Assembly (NCBI GenBank): GCA_902465265.1
Contig: CABQMF010000029.1
Coordinates: forward strand, 1 to 24,349
From: an uncultured Collinsella sp.
Lineage (GTDB): Bacteria > Actinomycetota > Coriobacteriia > Coriobacteriales > Coriobacteriaceae
Length of the DNA stretch: 24,349 nucleotides
Direction: 5' to 3'
The notes under the pieces were generated by a model. The model was not told the DNA's origin. It searched no databases and worked only from the letters and a program-made list of their open reading frames with translations. This document shows, piece by piece, positions 7,541 through 14,627 of the stretch. How positions within the stretch are numbered: the first letter of the stretch is position 1; each line of letters opens with the position of its first letter. The position numbers and the translations under genes were made by a program.

Positions 7541-8875
7541 ATGAGCACACAGACCGAGCCCAAGCTCGTCACGCAAATCGACTTCGCCCGCGCCGGGCAG
7601 ATTACGCCGCAGATGAAGGAAGTCGCCGAGCGCGAGCATCGCGACCCCGAGTACATCCGCGAGCGCGTGGCCGACGGCCGCATCGCCATTCCCGCCAACA
7701 TCGTGCACATCAAAAAGGGCATGCGCGCCTTTGGTGTCGGTGAGGGCCTGTCCACCAAGGTCAACGTAAACCTGGGCATCTCGGGCGACAAGGCCGATGC
7801 CGCCGAGGAATGGAAGAAGGTCAAGATTGCCGAGGACTTTGGCGCCGACGCCATCATGGACCTCTCCAACTCGGGCAAGACGCGCCAGTTCCGCCAGCAG
7901 CTCATCGACGAGACCCCGCTCATGGTGGGCACCGTCCCCATGTACGACGCCATCGGCTACATGGAAAAGCCGCTGGTCAAGCTTACCAAGGACGACCTGT
8001 TCGAGGTCGTGCGCGCGCACGCCGAGGACGGCGTGGACTTTATGACCATCCACTGCGGCATCAACAAGTCGGTCACCAAGACCTTTAAGGAGACCGGCCG
8101 CCTCATGAACATCGTCAGCCGCGGTGGCTCGCTGCTGTTTGGCTGGATGGAGGTTACCGGCAACGAAAACCCCTTCTACGAGTACTTTGACGAGTTGCTC
8201 GAGATTTGCCACGAGTACGACGTGACGATTTCGCTCGGCGATTCCTGCCGCCCGGGCTGCCTCTATGATTCCAACGACGCCACCGAGACCGCCGAGATGA
8301 TCGAGCTCGGCAAGTTGTGCAAGCGCGCCTGGGCCGCCGGCGTCCAGGTCATGGTCGAGGGCCCGGGTCACATGGCGCTCGACGAAATCGCCGCCAACAT
8401 GAAGCTGCAGAAGCGCCTGTGCCACAACGCCCCGTTCTATGTGCTGGGGCCGCTGGTGACCGATATCGGTGTGGGCTACGACCACATCACCGCAGCCATC
8501 GGCGGCGCCATCTCCGCGAGCTCGGGCGCCGACTTCCTGTGCTACGTGACGCCCGCCGAGCACCTGTGCCTGCCCAACGCCCAGGATGTGCTCGACGGCC
8601 TTATGGCCACTAAGATTGCCGCGCACGCCGCCGATATCGCCAAGAAGGTGCCGCACGCCCGAGACATGGACGACAAGATGGGCCAGGCGCGCCGCAAGCT
8701 CGACTGGGATGCCATGTGGAAGTGCGCTCTCGACCCGGTCACCGGTAAGAAGCGCTACGAGGAGTCCCCTGCCGCCACTGAGGGCACCTGCACCATGTGC
8801 GGCAAGATGTGCGCCGTCCGCACCGTCAACAAGGTGTTCGAAGGCACGACAATCGACCTCGGTATGGAGGATTAG
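7541..8875 (+). CDS. thiC: Phosphomethylpyrimidine synthase ThiC
   Basis: A 444-aa radical-SAM enzyme converting aminoimidazole ribotide to HMP phosphate, the pyrimidine precursor of thiamine. It is the short form without the extra N-terminal domain of E. coli ThiC. It carries the conserved GDSCRPGC segment, VEGPGHM, and HNAPFYVLGPLVTDI. The C-terminal cluster motif is CTMCGKMC (C-x2-C-x3-C), one residue shorter than the C-x2-C-x4-C of the long enzymes; it should hold the 4Fe-4S cluster. The ATG at 7541 is chosen over one eight codons upstream, which would lie inside the riboswitch. thiD follows 179 bp later. Confidence 0.97.
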   Translation: MSTQTEPKLVTQIDFARAGQITPQMKEVAEREHRDPEYIRERVADGRIAIPANIVHIKKGMRAFGVGEGLSTKVNVNLGISGDKADAAEEWKKVKIAEDFGADAIMDLSNSGKTRQFRQQLIDETPLMVGTVPMYDAIGYMEKPLVKLTKDDLFEVVRAHAEDGVDFMTIHCGINKSVTKTFKETGRLMNIVSRGGSLLFGWMEVTGNENPFYEYFDELLEICHEYDVTISLGDSCRPGCLYDSNDATETAEMIELGKLCKRAWAAGVQVMVEGPGHMALDEIAANMKLQKRLCHNAPFYVLGPLVTDIGVGYDHITAAIGGAISASSGADFLCYVTPAEHLCLPNAQDVLDGLMATKIAAHAADIAKKVPHARDMDDKMGQARRKLDWDAMWKCALDPVTGKKRYEESPAATEGTCTMCGKMCAVRTVNKVFEGTTIDLGMED

Positions 8876-8968
8876 CTTTTACGAGGCAATCCAGTATGTC
8901 TGCTGCAACGCCCGTCAATTGTTGACGTGTGAACATTTGCTAACATTTGCGTAAAGATTGCACCACCC

Positions 8969-8998
8969 GCCCGGGATCGGCATGCAGCCGGCCCGGGC
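8969..8998 (+). terminator. GC-rich hairpin between thiC and thiD
   Basis: 8969-8981 and 8987-8998 pair with one bulge around a 5-nt loop. The tail AACTTTA is a poor T tract, so this may be a leaky terminator or a processing hairpin between the two thi genes. A TATAAT lies directly downstream. Confidence 0.35.
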
Positions 8999-9003
8999 AA
9001 CTT

Positions 9004-9009
9004 TATAAT
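9004..9009 (+). promoter_or_regulatory. Candidate thiD -10 box
   Basis: TATAAT at 9004-9009 is a consensus -10, 45 bases before the thiD ATG. The hairpin at 8969-8998 covers the place of the -35, and no TTGACA-like hexamer is present. thiD could have its own start or be read through from thiC. Confidence 0.3.
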
Positions 9010-9054
9010 GCAGGTAGAAGACCCATTTGAATCCGACCGAACAAGGGAGCGAAC

Positions 9055-9885
9055 ATGGATCGTAGTAAGGTACCTGCCGTCCTGTCTATCGCTGGATCCG
9101 ATTCCAGCGGCGGCGCCGGCATTCAGGCCGACATTAAGACCATCACGGCGCACCGCCTGTATGCCGAGACGGCCATCACCGCCATCACAGCGCAAAACAC
9201 CCTGGGCGTTACCGCCGTGCAGGATATCTCGCCAGATATCGTCGCTGCGCAAATTGACGCCGTTTTTGACGATATCCGCCCGAGCGCCGTCAAGATCGGC
9301 ATGGTTTCGTCCACCGAGATTATCGAAGTTATCGCCGACCGCCTGAGTGCATGGAACGCAACCAACGTGGTCGTCGACCCCGTTATGGTCGCCACTTCGG
9401 GCGCTCGCCTCATTACCGAGAATGCCGCCGAGGCGCTCACGCGTCGCCTGTTCCCGCTGGCGACCGTCATCACGCCCAACATTCCCGAGGCCATGGCGCT
9501 GCTCGACTACGAGGTCGATTCCGAGCGCACACAGCAAAACGCTGCCATGCTCCTCACCCGCCGCTTTGGCTGCGCGTCCCTCGTTAAGGGCGGACATTTT
9601 GTCAACGAGGCCAACGATGTGCTAGCGGAGCCCGCGCCGCTCGATGACGAGGGCAACCACCTGGGCGATCCACTCACCACGTGGTTCCGCCACAAGCGCA
9701 TCGAGACCGGCAACACACATGGCACTGGCTGCACGCTTTCGTCCGCCATCGCCTGCGCGCTGGCCCAGGGCATGGAACTTGCCGACGCCGTCAACGCCGG
9801 CAAGGCCTACCTAACCGGAGCTCTCGCCGCCGGCTTTGATATGGGTAAAGGCTCCGGCCCCGTCAACCACATGTGGCAGTATTAA
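9055..9885 (+). CDS. thiD: Hydroxymethylpyrimidine (phosphate) kinase ThiD
   Basis: A 276-aa ribokinase-fold enzyme that phosphorylates HMP and HMP phosphate to HMP pyrophosphate, the step after ThiC. Signatures are the N-terminal AGSDSSGGAGIQAD substrate loop, VKIGMVSS, VVDPVMVATSG, TPNIPEA, and the ATP/anion-hole motif NTHGTGCTLSSA with its catalytic GTGC near residue 225. Length is normal for a single-domain ThiD. AAGGGAG (9042-9048) lies six bases before the ATG. With thiC it makes the pyrimidine half of thiamine; no thiazole or ThiE genes are in the window. It is convergent with the SGNH hydrolase across a REP-like repeat cluster. Confidence 0.96.
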   Translation: MDRSKVPAVLSIAGSDSSGGAGIQADIKTITAHRLYAETAITAITAQNTLGVTAVQDISPDIVAAQIDAVFDDIRPSAVKIGMVSSTEIIEVIADRLSAWNATNVVVDPVMVATSGARLITENAAEALTRRLFPLATVITPNIPEAMALLDYEVDSERTQQNAAMLLTRRFGCASLVKGGHFVNEANDVLAEPAPLDDEGNHLGDPLTTWFRHKRIETGNTHGTGCTLSSAIACALAQGMELADAVNAGKAYLTGALAAGFDMGKGSGPVNHMWQY

Positions 9886-9900
9886 AGCCCGCAGCCTAGA

Positions 9901-10126
9901 ACCACCGCAAAGGGGACAGGCACCTTTGCGGTGGTCCCCACAAACATCTCGATCTGTAACAGTAACTCGGCAAAATCGACCCTAGATGTTACAGATCGAG
10001 ACAAACGACCGATATCGACCTAAATAATCTCAATCTGTAACATCTAGCCCGTTTTCAGCCTTAGAACTGTTACAGATCAAGACAAACAAACGAAACAAGC
10101 CACCGCAAGGGGAACTTTTGTGGTGC
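9901..10126. repeat. REP-like composite of four hairpins
   Basis: The outer left hairpin is 9901-9913 with 9923-9935 (13-bp perfect, ACCACCGCAAAGG arm). Next come two tandem hairpins about 81 bp apart, built from GATCTGTAACA and its complement: 9947-9961 with 9987-10001 (15 of 15) and 10028-10042 with 10068-10082 (13 of 15). The outer right end repeats the CCACCGCAA motif in an imperfect hairpin (about 10098-10126). This nearly fills the 252-bp gap between convergent thiD and the SGNH gene. It resembles REPIN-type repeats; no transposase is present. Confidence 0.6.
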
Positions 10127-10137
10127 TTTGGGTCGCG

Positions 10138-10797
10138 CTACTCACCGAGCATCTCTTTGAGCTTGGCTGCCACGGCGTGCCCCAGGCTCTCGTGACTTTC
10201 GGGCATCATATGCAGATAGTCGATATCGCCCGGCTCGGCAAAATCGGCGGCATTCAAAAAGTCGCAGCCAAACTGCTCGGCCACGTGCGCATAGTACTCG
10301 CCAAAATGCTCCGAGGCCTCGACGGAATGCTCGTCAAAGTCGGTCATATACACATCGGCGATCTGCGGCTTGATCTTGATAGGAGCCATCAGCAGAATGC
10401 GCGGACAAGGCGCAGCGTCGGTCCACGGAAACGCGCGGACGGCGCGAATCAGCGCCATGGCGCCACGAGCGATATCGGAAGCCGTCACGTTAAAGACCGT
10501 CTTACAGTCGTTGGTGCCCAGCATGATCACAATGGCGTCCAGTGGCTTATGGGCCTCGAGCAGCATCGGAAGCGCGCGAACACCGTTAAGGTTAGTGTCC
10601 AGATGGCACATATCGTCGCGCACCGTCGTGCGGCCGTTGAGCCCCTCCTCAATCACATGCCAGCCCTCGCCCAGGTCACGCTGCGCCACGCCGCACCAGC
10701 GCACATCCTGCGCATAGCGCACCGCGGTGCCATCGCGCATACCAGCCGGATCATAGCCATAGGTATTGCTGTCACCAAAGCACAGAACGTTTTTCAT
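10138..10797 (-). CDS. SGNH/GDSL-family hydrolase
   Basis: A 219-aa cytosolic esterase-like enzyme; no signal peptide. The SGNH blocks are all present: GDSNTYGY with Ser10, a Gly in EGLNGRTT, LGTND with Asn96, and DYLH with Asp193 and His196 completing the triad. It resembles the bacterial arylesterase/acyl-transferase branch, which deacylates small esters; the substrate is unknown. The ATG at 10797 follows GGGGAG six bases upstream; the open frame extends 32 codons further through a terminator, which I reject. It lies 77 bases after the PARG-like gene, separated by that terminator. Confidence 0.88.
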   Translation of the reverse strand: MKNVLCFGDSNTYGYDPAGMRDGTAVRYAQDVRWCGVAQRDLGEGWHVIEEGLNGRTTVRDDMCHLDTNLNGVRALPMLLEAHKPLDAIVIMLGTNDCKTVFNVTASDIARGAMALIRAVRAFPWTDAAPCPRILLMAPIKIKPQIADVYMTDFDEHSVEASEHFGEYYAHVAEQFGCDFLNAADFAEPGDIDYLHMMPESHESLGHAVAAKLKEMLGE

Positions 10798-10814
10798 CGT
10801 AAGCTCCCCACTCA

Positions 10815-10849
10815 ATAAAAAGCCGACGAGAGCAGCCCTCCCGCCGGCT
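10815..10849 (-). terminator. Terminator after the PARG-like gene
   Basis: On the minus strand AGCCGGCG (10849-10842) pairs with CGTCGGCT (10828-10821), eight positions with one G-T pair and a 13-nt loop, followed by TTTT. It is a good intrinsic terminator for the upstream PARG-like gene. The SGNH ATG begins 18 bases beyond it, so that gene depends on read-through or a promoter hidden here. Confidence 0.6.
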
Positions 10850-10874
10850 CGGCCCATCTGTCGGCACGTACCGA

Positions 10875-12008
10875 TTACAGGTACTTGCGCCAATCGTCAT
10901 CGTCCTCATCGTCCTCGGCGGCAGCCTGGGCCTGCTCGGCGGCGCGAGCAGCCGCAGCGCGTGCGGCAACCTGGGCATAGGACTCCTCGTTGCGCTCGGG
11001 GAAGTTTGCCAGCACGTGCTCGAACTTGGCAAAATCCTCATCCCATCGCGTAGAAGGCACGGCAAAGAACACCTGCTTGACCTTAAAGTCGCCCGATGCG
11101 AGCTCCTTGCGGAAGAGCTCGGCCGCGGCCTCGGCGTCGAAGCCGTTGTTGTCGCAACCCCAAGCACCCAGTACGAGCTTCTCGCGACCCAGCTCGTCGC
11201 AGATGGCAAGCACAAAGCGGATGCGGTCGCGCAGGGCATCCAACAGGGCGTCGTCGCTCACGCGGTACTCCTGGCGGGCACGCTTGGCGTTGGGCGCGGC
11301 GGCCACGATTACGTCGGCATAGGCGTGCACATGGTTGCGGTCGAAGCGCACCGCGGGCACCACCAGCGCACGATTGCGGTACAGCTCGCAGTTGATGTTG
11401 CGGCGACGGTTCTCACCGTACCACTTACGCTGCTTATCGAGGACGTTGTACAGATACGAATCGGCGCAGAGCGTCGCCTCCTGGCCCAGATAGCCCTGGA
11501 TATAGCCGCCGCCCGGATTGGTAAACGAGGCAAAGGCAAGCACGGCCATATCGCAGAACTGCGCATAGCCGCGGCCGTTATCGAGGATTGCCTGCGTGGC
11601 GGAGGCATCAAGCACAGTGACCTCGGGCAGGGCCGGAGCAGCCTCCTCCGCGAGCGCGGACTCAGCCTCGTCGGCCAACTCGGTGGACTCGAGCGCCACC
11701 TCGGGCTCGACCGCGGTCTCCACCTCGGCAGCCTCTACCTCGGCAGCGTCAGCCTCCACAACCTCGGCAGCCTGCTCCTCAGCAGTCGCCGCCTTCTGGG
11801 CCTTGGCCTTCATCGCCGCGACAAAGCCGGCAGGCATACCGTCGAATTCGCGCACGCCGGCAAGCGAACGCTCGATGTCCTTGGCGCAGGCCTCGGACAC
11901 AGCCGCCACATGGCGCTCGGCGGCCTTGGCACGCGCCTCGCGCTTAGGATTGGGCTGACCCGCTCGGTTAGACCTGCGGTTACGGTTCCTGTTGTCGACA
12001 TCTGCCAT
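10875..12008 (-). CDS. PARG-like macrodomain-fold protein (TIGR02452/DUF2263 type), variant active site
   Basis: A 377-aa protein. Residues about 135-350 match the microbial poly(ADP-ribose) glycohydrolase-like family: FASFTNPGGGYIQG, a VVVAAAPN strand, REKLVLGAWGCDNNGF and FFAVPS. The family loop usually reads GGG-x6-8-QEE, with the second Glu catalytic. Here it reads GGGYIQGYLGQEA, so position 178 is Ala (codon GCG, one base from GAG). Hydrolysis may be lost and ADP-ribose binding kept. The N terminus (1-50) is basic, residues about 70-130 are an Ala/Glu-rich linker, and the C terminus ends in an acidic EDDEDDDD run. GGAAAGG precedes the ATG. Terminators lie on both sides, so it is probably monocistronic. 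Confidence 0.82.
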   Translation of the reverse strand: MADVDNRNRNRRSNRAGQPNPKREARAKAAERHVAAVSEACAKDIERSLAGVREFDGMPAGFVAAMKAKAQKAATAEEQAAEVVEADAAEVEAAEVETAVEPEVALESTELADEAESALAEEAAPALPEVTVLDASATQAILDNGRGYAQFCDMAVLAFASFTNPGGGYIQGYLGQEATLCADSYLYNVLDKQRKWYGENRRRNINCELYRNRALVVPAVRFDRNHVHAYADVIVAAAPNAKRARQEYRVSDDALLDALRDRIRFVLAICDELGREKLVLGAWGCDNNGFDAEAAAELFRKELASGDFKVKQVFFAVPSTRWDEDFAKFEHVLANFPERNEESYAQVAARAAAARAAEQAQAAAEDDEDDDDWRKYL

Positions 12009-12074
12009 ACGTGGCCACCTTTCCTGTCGCTGCCGCTATCGGCTTTTTCCCATCCATGATACCCCGCCACGCAC

Positions 12075-12103
12075 AAAAAAGACGGCCCCGAAGGACCGCC
12101 TTT
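12075..12103 (-). terminator. Strong terminator of the BAX-inhibitor-1 gene
   Basis: On the minus strand 12103-12093 pairs with 12088-12078 over 11 positions with two G-U pairs and a TTCG tetraloop, followed by three further T (six T in all, 12080-12075). It lies 45 bases past the stop. Confidence 0.72.
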
Positions 12104-12147
12104 CGTATCGTTTTACCGTGTCCGGTAGGAAGCGTCGCAATGCCGCG

Positions 12148-12843
12148 CTAGTCGCGACGACCGAGAATGTTCAGGATGCGCAGGAACACGTTGATAATGT
12201 CCACGAACAGGTTGGACGCCATGAGCACCGCATTGGGCAGCGTGGGCGGCACCGTCGTGGCAACATAGGTGTCGTAGCCAATAAACCCGGCGAACACCAC
12301 GATCACGATCAGATCGGTGATGGACTGCGAGACGCCCATGAACATCAGCACGATCTCGACCAGAATCGTGGCGAGCAGAATGCCAAAGCCGATGCCGTAC
12401 ACACGCTGGAAGAACTTGGGGAAGGTCACGCCCAGCGCACCGAAGACAAAGGTGATGGCAGCGGTGGCGATAAAGGCGGTGTTGATGGTGGGCAGGTCGT
12501 AGTTGGCAAGGCCAAACGACGCGGTCAGGCCAAAGGTGCTCGCAAAGATCACGTAACCCACGAGAGACAGGCCCACGGACTGTTTGCTGGCGGCAGCAGA
12601 CATCATGACGATGCCGACAATAGTCAGGATAAACGAGCCAAAGACCAGTGGCAGGGCGGCCCCGCTCATCATCATGCGGGCAAACGCCATGGTGCTCGTA
12701 AAGTAAGCACCGGCGCCCATGGCGCAAAAGCCCAAGAAGATGAGGGCAGACATGGCAAGATTGTACGCGCGCGGCGACATCTCCTTGGCGCGACTTGCGC
12801 CGGTCTCGATGGGGCCGTTCTGATAGCCCTGGATATCGTTCAT
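12148..12843 (-). CDS. BAX inhibitor-1 / YccA-family membrane protein
   Basis: A 231-aa protein of the BI-1 (UPF0005, TMBIM) family, with about seven hydrophobic helices in the cytoplasmic membrane. Bacterial members include YccA, which modulates FtsH, and YetJ, a pH-sensitive calcium leak channel; which role applies here is unknown. The C-terminal third carries the family pattern FIGYDTYVAT and NLFVDIINVFLRILNIL. The start at 12843 follows AAAGGA; the frame opens eight codons earlier, but that ATG has no such site. A long inverted repeat and a possible short terminator lie in its leader. Confidence 0.9.
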   Translation of the reverse strand: MNDIQGYQNGPIETGASRAKEMSPRAYNLAMSALIFLGFCAMGAGAYFTSTMAFARMMMSGAALPLVFGSFILTIVGIVMMSAAASKQSVGLSLVGYVIFASTFGLTASFGLANYDLPTINTAFIATAAITFVFGALGVTFPKFFQRVYGIGFGILLATILVEIVLMFMGVSQSITDLIVIVVFAGFIGYDTYVATTVPPTLPNAVLMASNLFVDIINVFLRILNILGRRD

Positions 12844-12870
12844 ACTTCGTCCTTTCAAAAAGCGCACGAC

Positions 12871-12935
12871 AGCGCCGTAGGTGACAAGATTCCTGCCATT
12901 GTACCCGAATGCCGCACGTCCTTACCTACGGCGCT
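12871..12935 (-). promoter_or_regulatory. 12-bp inverted repeat in the BI-1 leader
   Basis: AGCGCCGTAGGT (12871-12882) and ACCTACGGCGCT (12924-12935) are perfect inverted arms 41 nt apart. On the minus strand the second arm shares GCGC (12875-12872) with a short GCGC stem (12865-12862) followed by TTTTT. The two pairings exclude each other. The far arm overlaps the end and stop of the upstream 112-aa gene. Confidence 0.4.
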
Positions 12936-13260
12936 CGCCCTCAAGCGTACGATCAAAGGCCCAGACCCACCAACGCATCACGTGCGCCTGCGAGCCGTCC
13001 GCCCGCTCGCGCGTCTGGTCCTCCAGATACAACTCGGTCGCGTGCCCGCCAAAACGCACCTTATATGTTGCCGTACGGATGCCGTGGACCATCAGGCCAA
13101 ACCCAGTGGTCGAGATAATTTCGTCGATCGTAAAACAACGGCCGTCGACCCAGCAGACGGTGACCGGCACGACCTGTCCGCCCGCGAGGATGCGAGCCAC
13201 GACGTCCACATACTGCTTGTGCACGCGCCGAGTTTTGCCGTCTGTCTGTCGATATTCCAT
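12922..13260 (-). CDS. Conserved-looking small protein of unknown function
   Basis: A 112-aa soluble protein. I cannot name a family. It has a basic start (MEYRQTDGKTRRVHKQYVDV), a pattern of short beta strands with VCWVDGRCFTIDEII, then ATYKVRFGGHATELYLED and a Trp-rich RWWVWAFDR end. The spacing of W-x-G-R-x-F and the closing aromatic strand recall small SH3-like or nucleic-acid-associated beta barrels, but that is only a resemblance. The chosen ATG has GGGGG only two bases away, too close for a normal binding site. A good promoter at 13268-13297 would start transcription at or next to the ATG, so the mRNA may be leaderless. The frame opens 29 codons earlier without support. Confidence 0.75.
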   Translation of the reverse strand: MEYRQTDGKTRRVHKQYVDVVARILAGGQVVPVTVCWVDGRCFTIDEIISTTGFGLMVHGIRTATYKVRFGGHATELYLEDQTRERADGSQAHVMRWWVWAFDRTLEGERRR

Positions 13261-13267
13261 GCCCCCT

Positions 13268-13297
13268 ATTATCGAACGCGTGTTTGCATGTTGTAAA
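13268..13297 (-). promoter_or_regulatory. Promoter for the 112-aa gene, possibly leaderless
   Basis: On the minus strand TTTACA (13297-13292) and GATAAT (13273-13268) are 18 nt apart, each one base from the sigma-70 consensus. Seven bases separate the -10 from the ATG at 13260, so transcription should begin at about the A of the start codon. Confidence 0.5.
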
Positions 13298-13454
13298 GCG
13301 AACAGACTGTGGTTTTGGGGTGTTGGGGCGCGCACGCGTGTCCTCATGGCGTGTTAGCAAAAAGAATACCCGCGGTCAACAGGGCTTATATTCAATTTTA
13401 GTGCCAAAAAATTCACTTCTCCCATCAGAACTCGGTAAAGAAACCCGCAGGAGG

Positions 13455-13463
13455 TGATACGAT
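13455..13463 (+). promoter_or_regulatory. Candidate extended -10 upstream of pit
   Basis: TGATACGAT (13455-13463) matches TG-n-TAnnnT and repeats the element in front of the M18 gene. It overlaps AGGAGGTGAT (13449-13458), which is also a full anti-Shine-Dalgarno match ahead of a three-codon ATG TTT TTG TAA (13469-13480). Only one of the two readings need be functional. Otherwise the 250-bp gap upstream of pit holds nothing I can identify except the divergent promoter of the 112-aa gene. Confidence 0.3.
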
Positions 13464-13510
13464 TTATCATGTTTTTGTAACGTGTCTGCAAACTTCGAGA
13501 AAGCCCATAT

Positions 13511-14560
13511 ATGGACGTAACGTTCTCAACCTTCCTCGGCCAAATTGTGTCGAACCCAGTCCTTGCCGTCACCGTGATTCTCGCGCTCGGCGCCATCTTC
13601 GTCAACGGATGGACCGACGCACCCAACGCCATCGCGACCTGCGTCACTACGCGCTGCATGCCCGCCCGCGCCGCCATCCTCATGAGCGCCGCATTCAACT
13701 TCTTGGGCGTGCTCATCATGACGCACTTTAACGCGAGCGTCGCCAATACCATTTCACATATCGTCGACTTTGGCGGAAACAGCACCATGGCGCTCGCCTG
13801 TCTGTGCGCGGCGCTGTTTTCCATCGTCGTCTACGGCGCCACAGCGTCGCGTTTTGGCATCCCCACTTCGCAAAGCCACAGCCTTATCGCCGGCCTGACC
13901 GGTGCCGCTATCGCCCTCGGCGGCGCGAACAGCGTCAACGTCCACGAGTGGATGAAGGTCATCTACGGCCTGGCGCTCTCCATCGGCCTGGGCTTTGTCA
14001 TGGGCTGGGTCCTGTGCAAGCTCGTCTCGATTCTGTTTGCCGCTGCCAATAGGCGACGTGCCAACGTCTTCTTTAAATACGCTCAGATCGCGAGCGCTGC
14101 GGCCATGAGCTTTATGCACGGCGCGCAGGATGGACAGAAGTTCATCGGCGTGCTCTTTTTAGGTGTCGCCTTCGCCAACGGCCAGACGAGCGTCGGCGAT
14201 GCCGGCATCCCCATCTGGATCATGCTGCTGTGCTCGGCCACCATGGGTGTCGGCACCAGCGTGGGCGGCGAGCGCATCATCAAGTCCGTCGGCCAGAGCA
14301 TGGTCAAGCTCGAGAAGTATCAGGGCTTCTCCGCCGACCTCGCAGGCGCCGCGAATCTGCTGCTTGCCACCCTTACCGGTATCCCTGTGTCCTCCACCCA
14401 CATCAAGACCTGCGCCATCATGGGCGTCGGCGCCGTCAAGCGCCTTTCGGCCATCAACTTCGGCGTGGTCAAGGACATGATGTTCACCTGGTTCTTCACC
14501 TTCCCCGCCTGCGGACTCATCAGCTTTGTCATGGCCAAGCTGTTCATGATGTTCATCTAG
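13511..14560 (+). CDS. pit: Pit-family low-affinity inorganic phosphate transporter
   Basis: A 349-aa multispanning membrane protein importing phosphate as a metal-phosphate complex with protons (PF01384). Two inverted family repeats are visible: NGWTDAPNAIATCV with SQSHSLIAGLTGAA in the first half, and MHGAQDGQKFIGV with IPVSSTHIKTCAIMGVGAVKR in the second. It is shorter than E. coli PitA (499 aa) because the central cytoplasmic loop is small. The ATG has GAGAAAG upstream, a moderate site. The DUF47 partner follows after 67 bp, the usual pit operon pair. Confidence 0.94.
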   Translation: MDVTFSTFLGQIVSNPVLAVTVILALGAIFVNGWTDAPNAIATCVTTRCMPARAAILMSAAFNFLGVLIMTHFNASVANTISHIVDFGGNSTMALACLCAALFSIVVYGATASRFGIPTSQSHSLIAGLTGAAIALGGANSVNVHEWMKVIYGLALSIGLGFVMGWVLCKLVSILFAAANRRRANVFFKYAQIASAAAMSFMHGAQDGQKFIGVLFLGVAFANGQTSVGDAGIPIWIMLLCSATMGVGTSVGGERIIKSVGQSMVKLEKYQGFSADLAGAANLLLATLTGIPVSSTHIKTCAIMGVGAVKRLSAINFGVVKDMMFTWFFTFPACGLISFVMAKLFMMFI

Positions 14561-14627
14561 TCAAACCGAACGTCCATCCGGACCGTAATACTTCGCCCAC
14601 CCGTCTTCGCCTCGAAAGGACCCACCC

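Noticed and set aside
9886..10137. CRISPR array in the thiD-SGNH gap
   Set aside because: The repeats are inverted pairs with only two units, spacers are not uniform, and there are no cas genes.
13517..13523. GTAACGT repeated at 13477 and 13517 near the pit start as a Pho site
   Set aside because: The copies are 40 bp apart, one is inside the coding region, and the motif is not the heptamer found upstream of pgeF.
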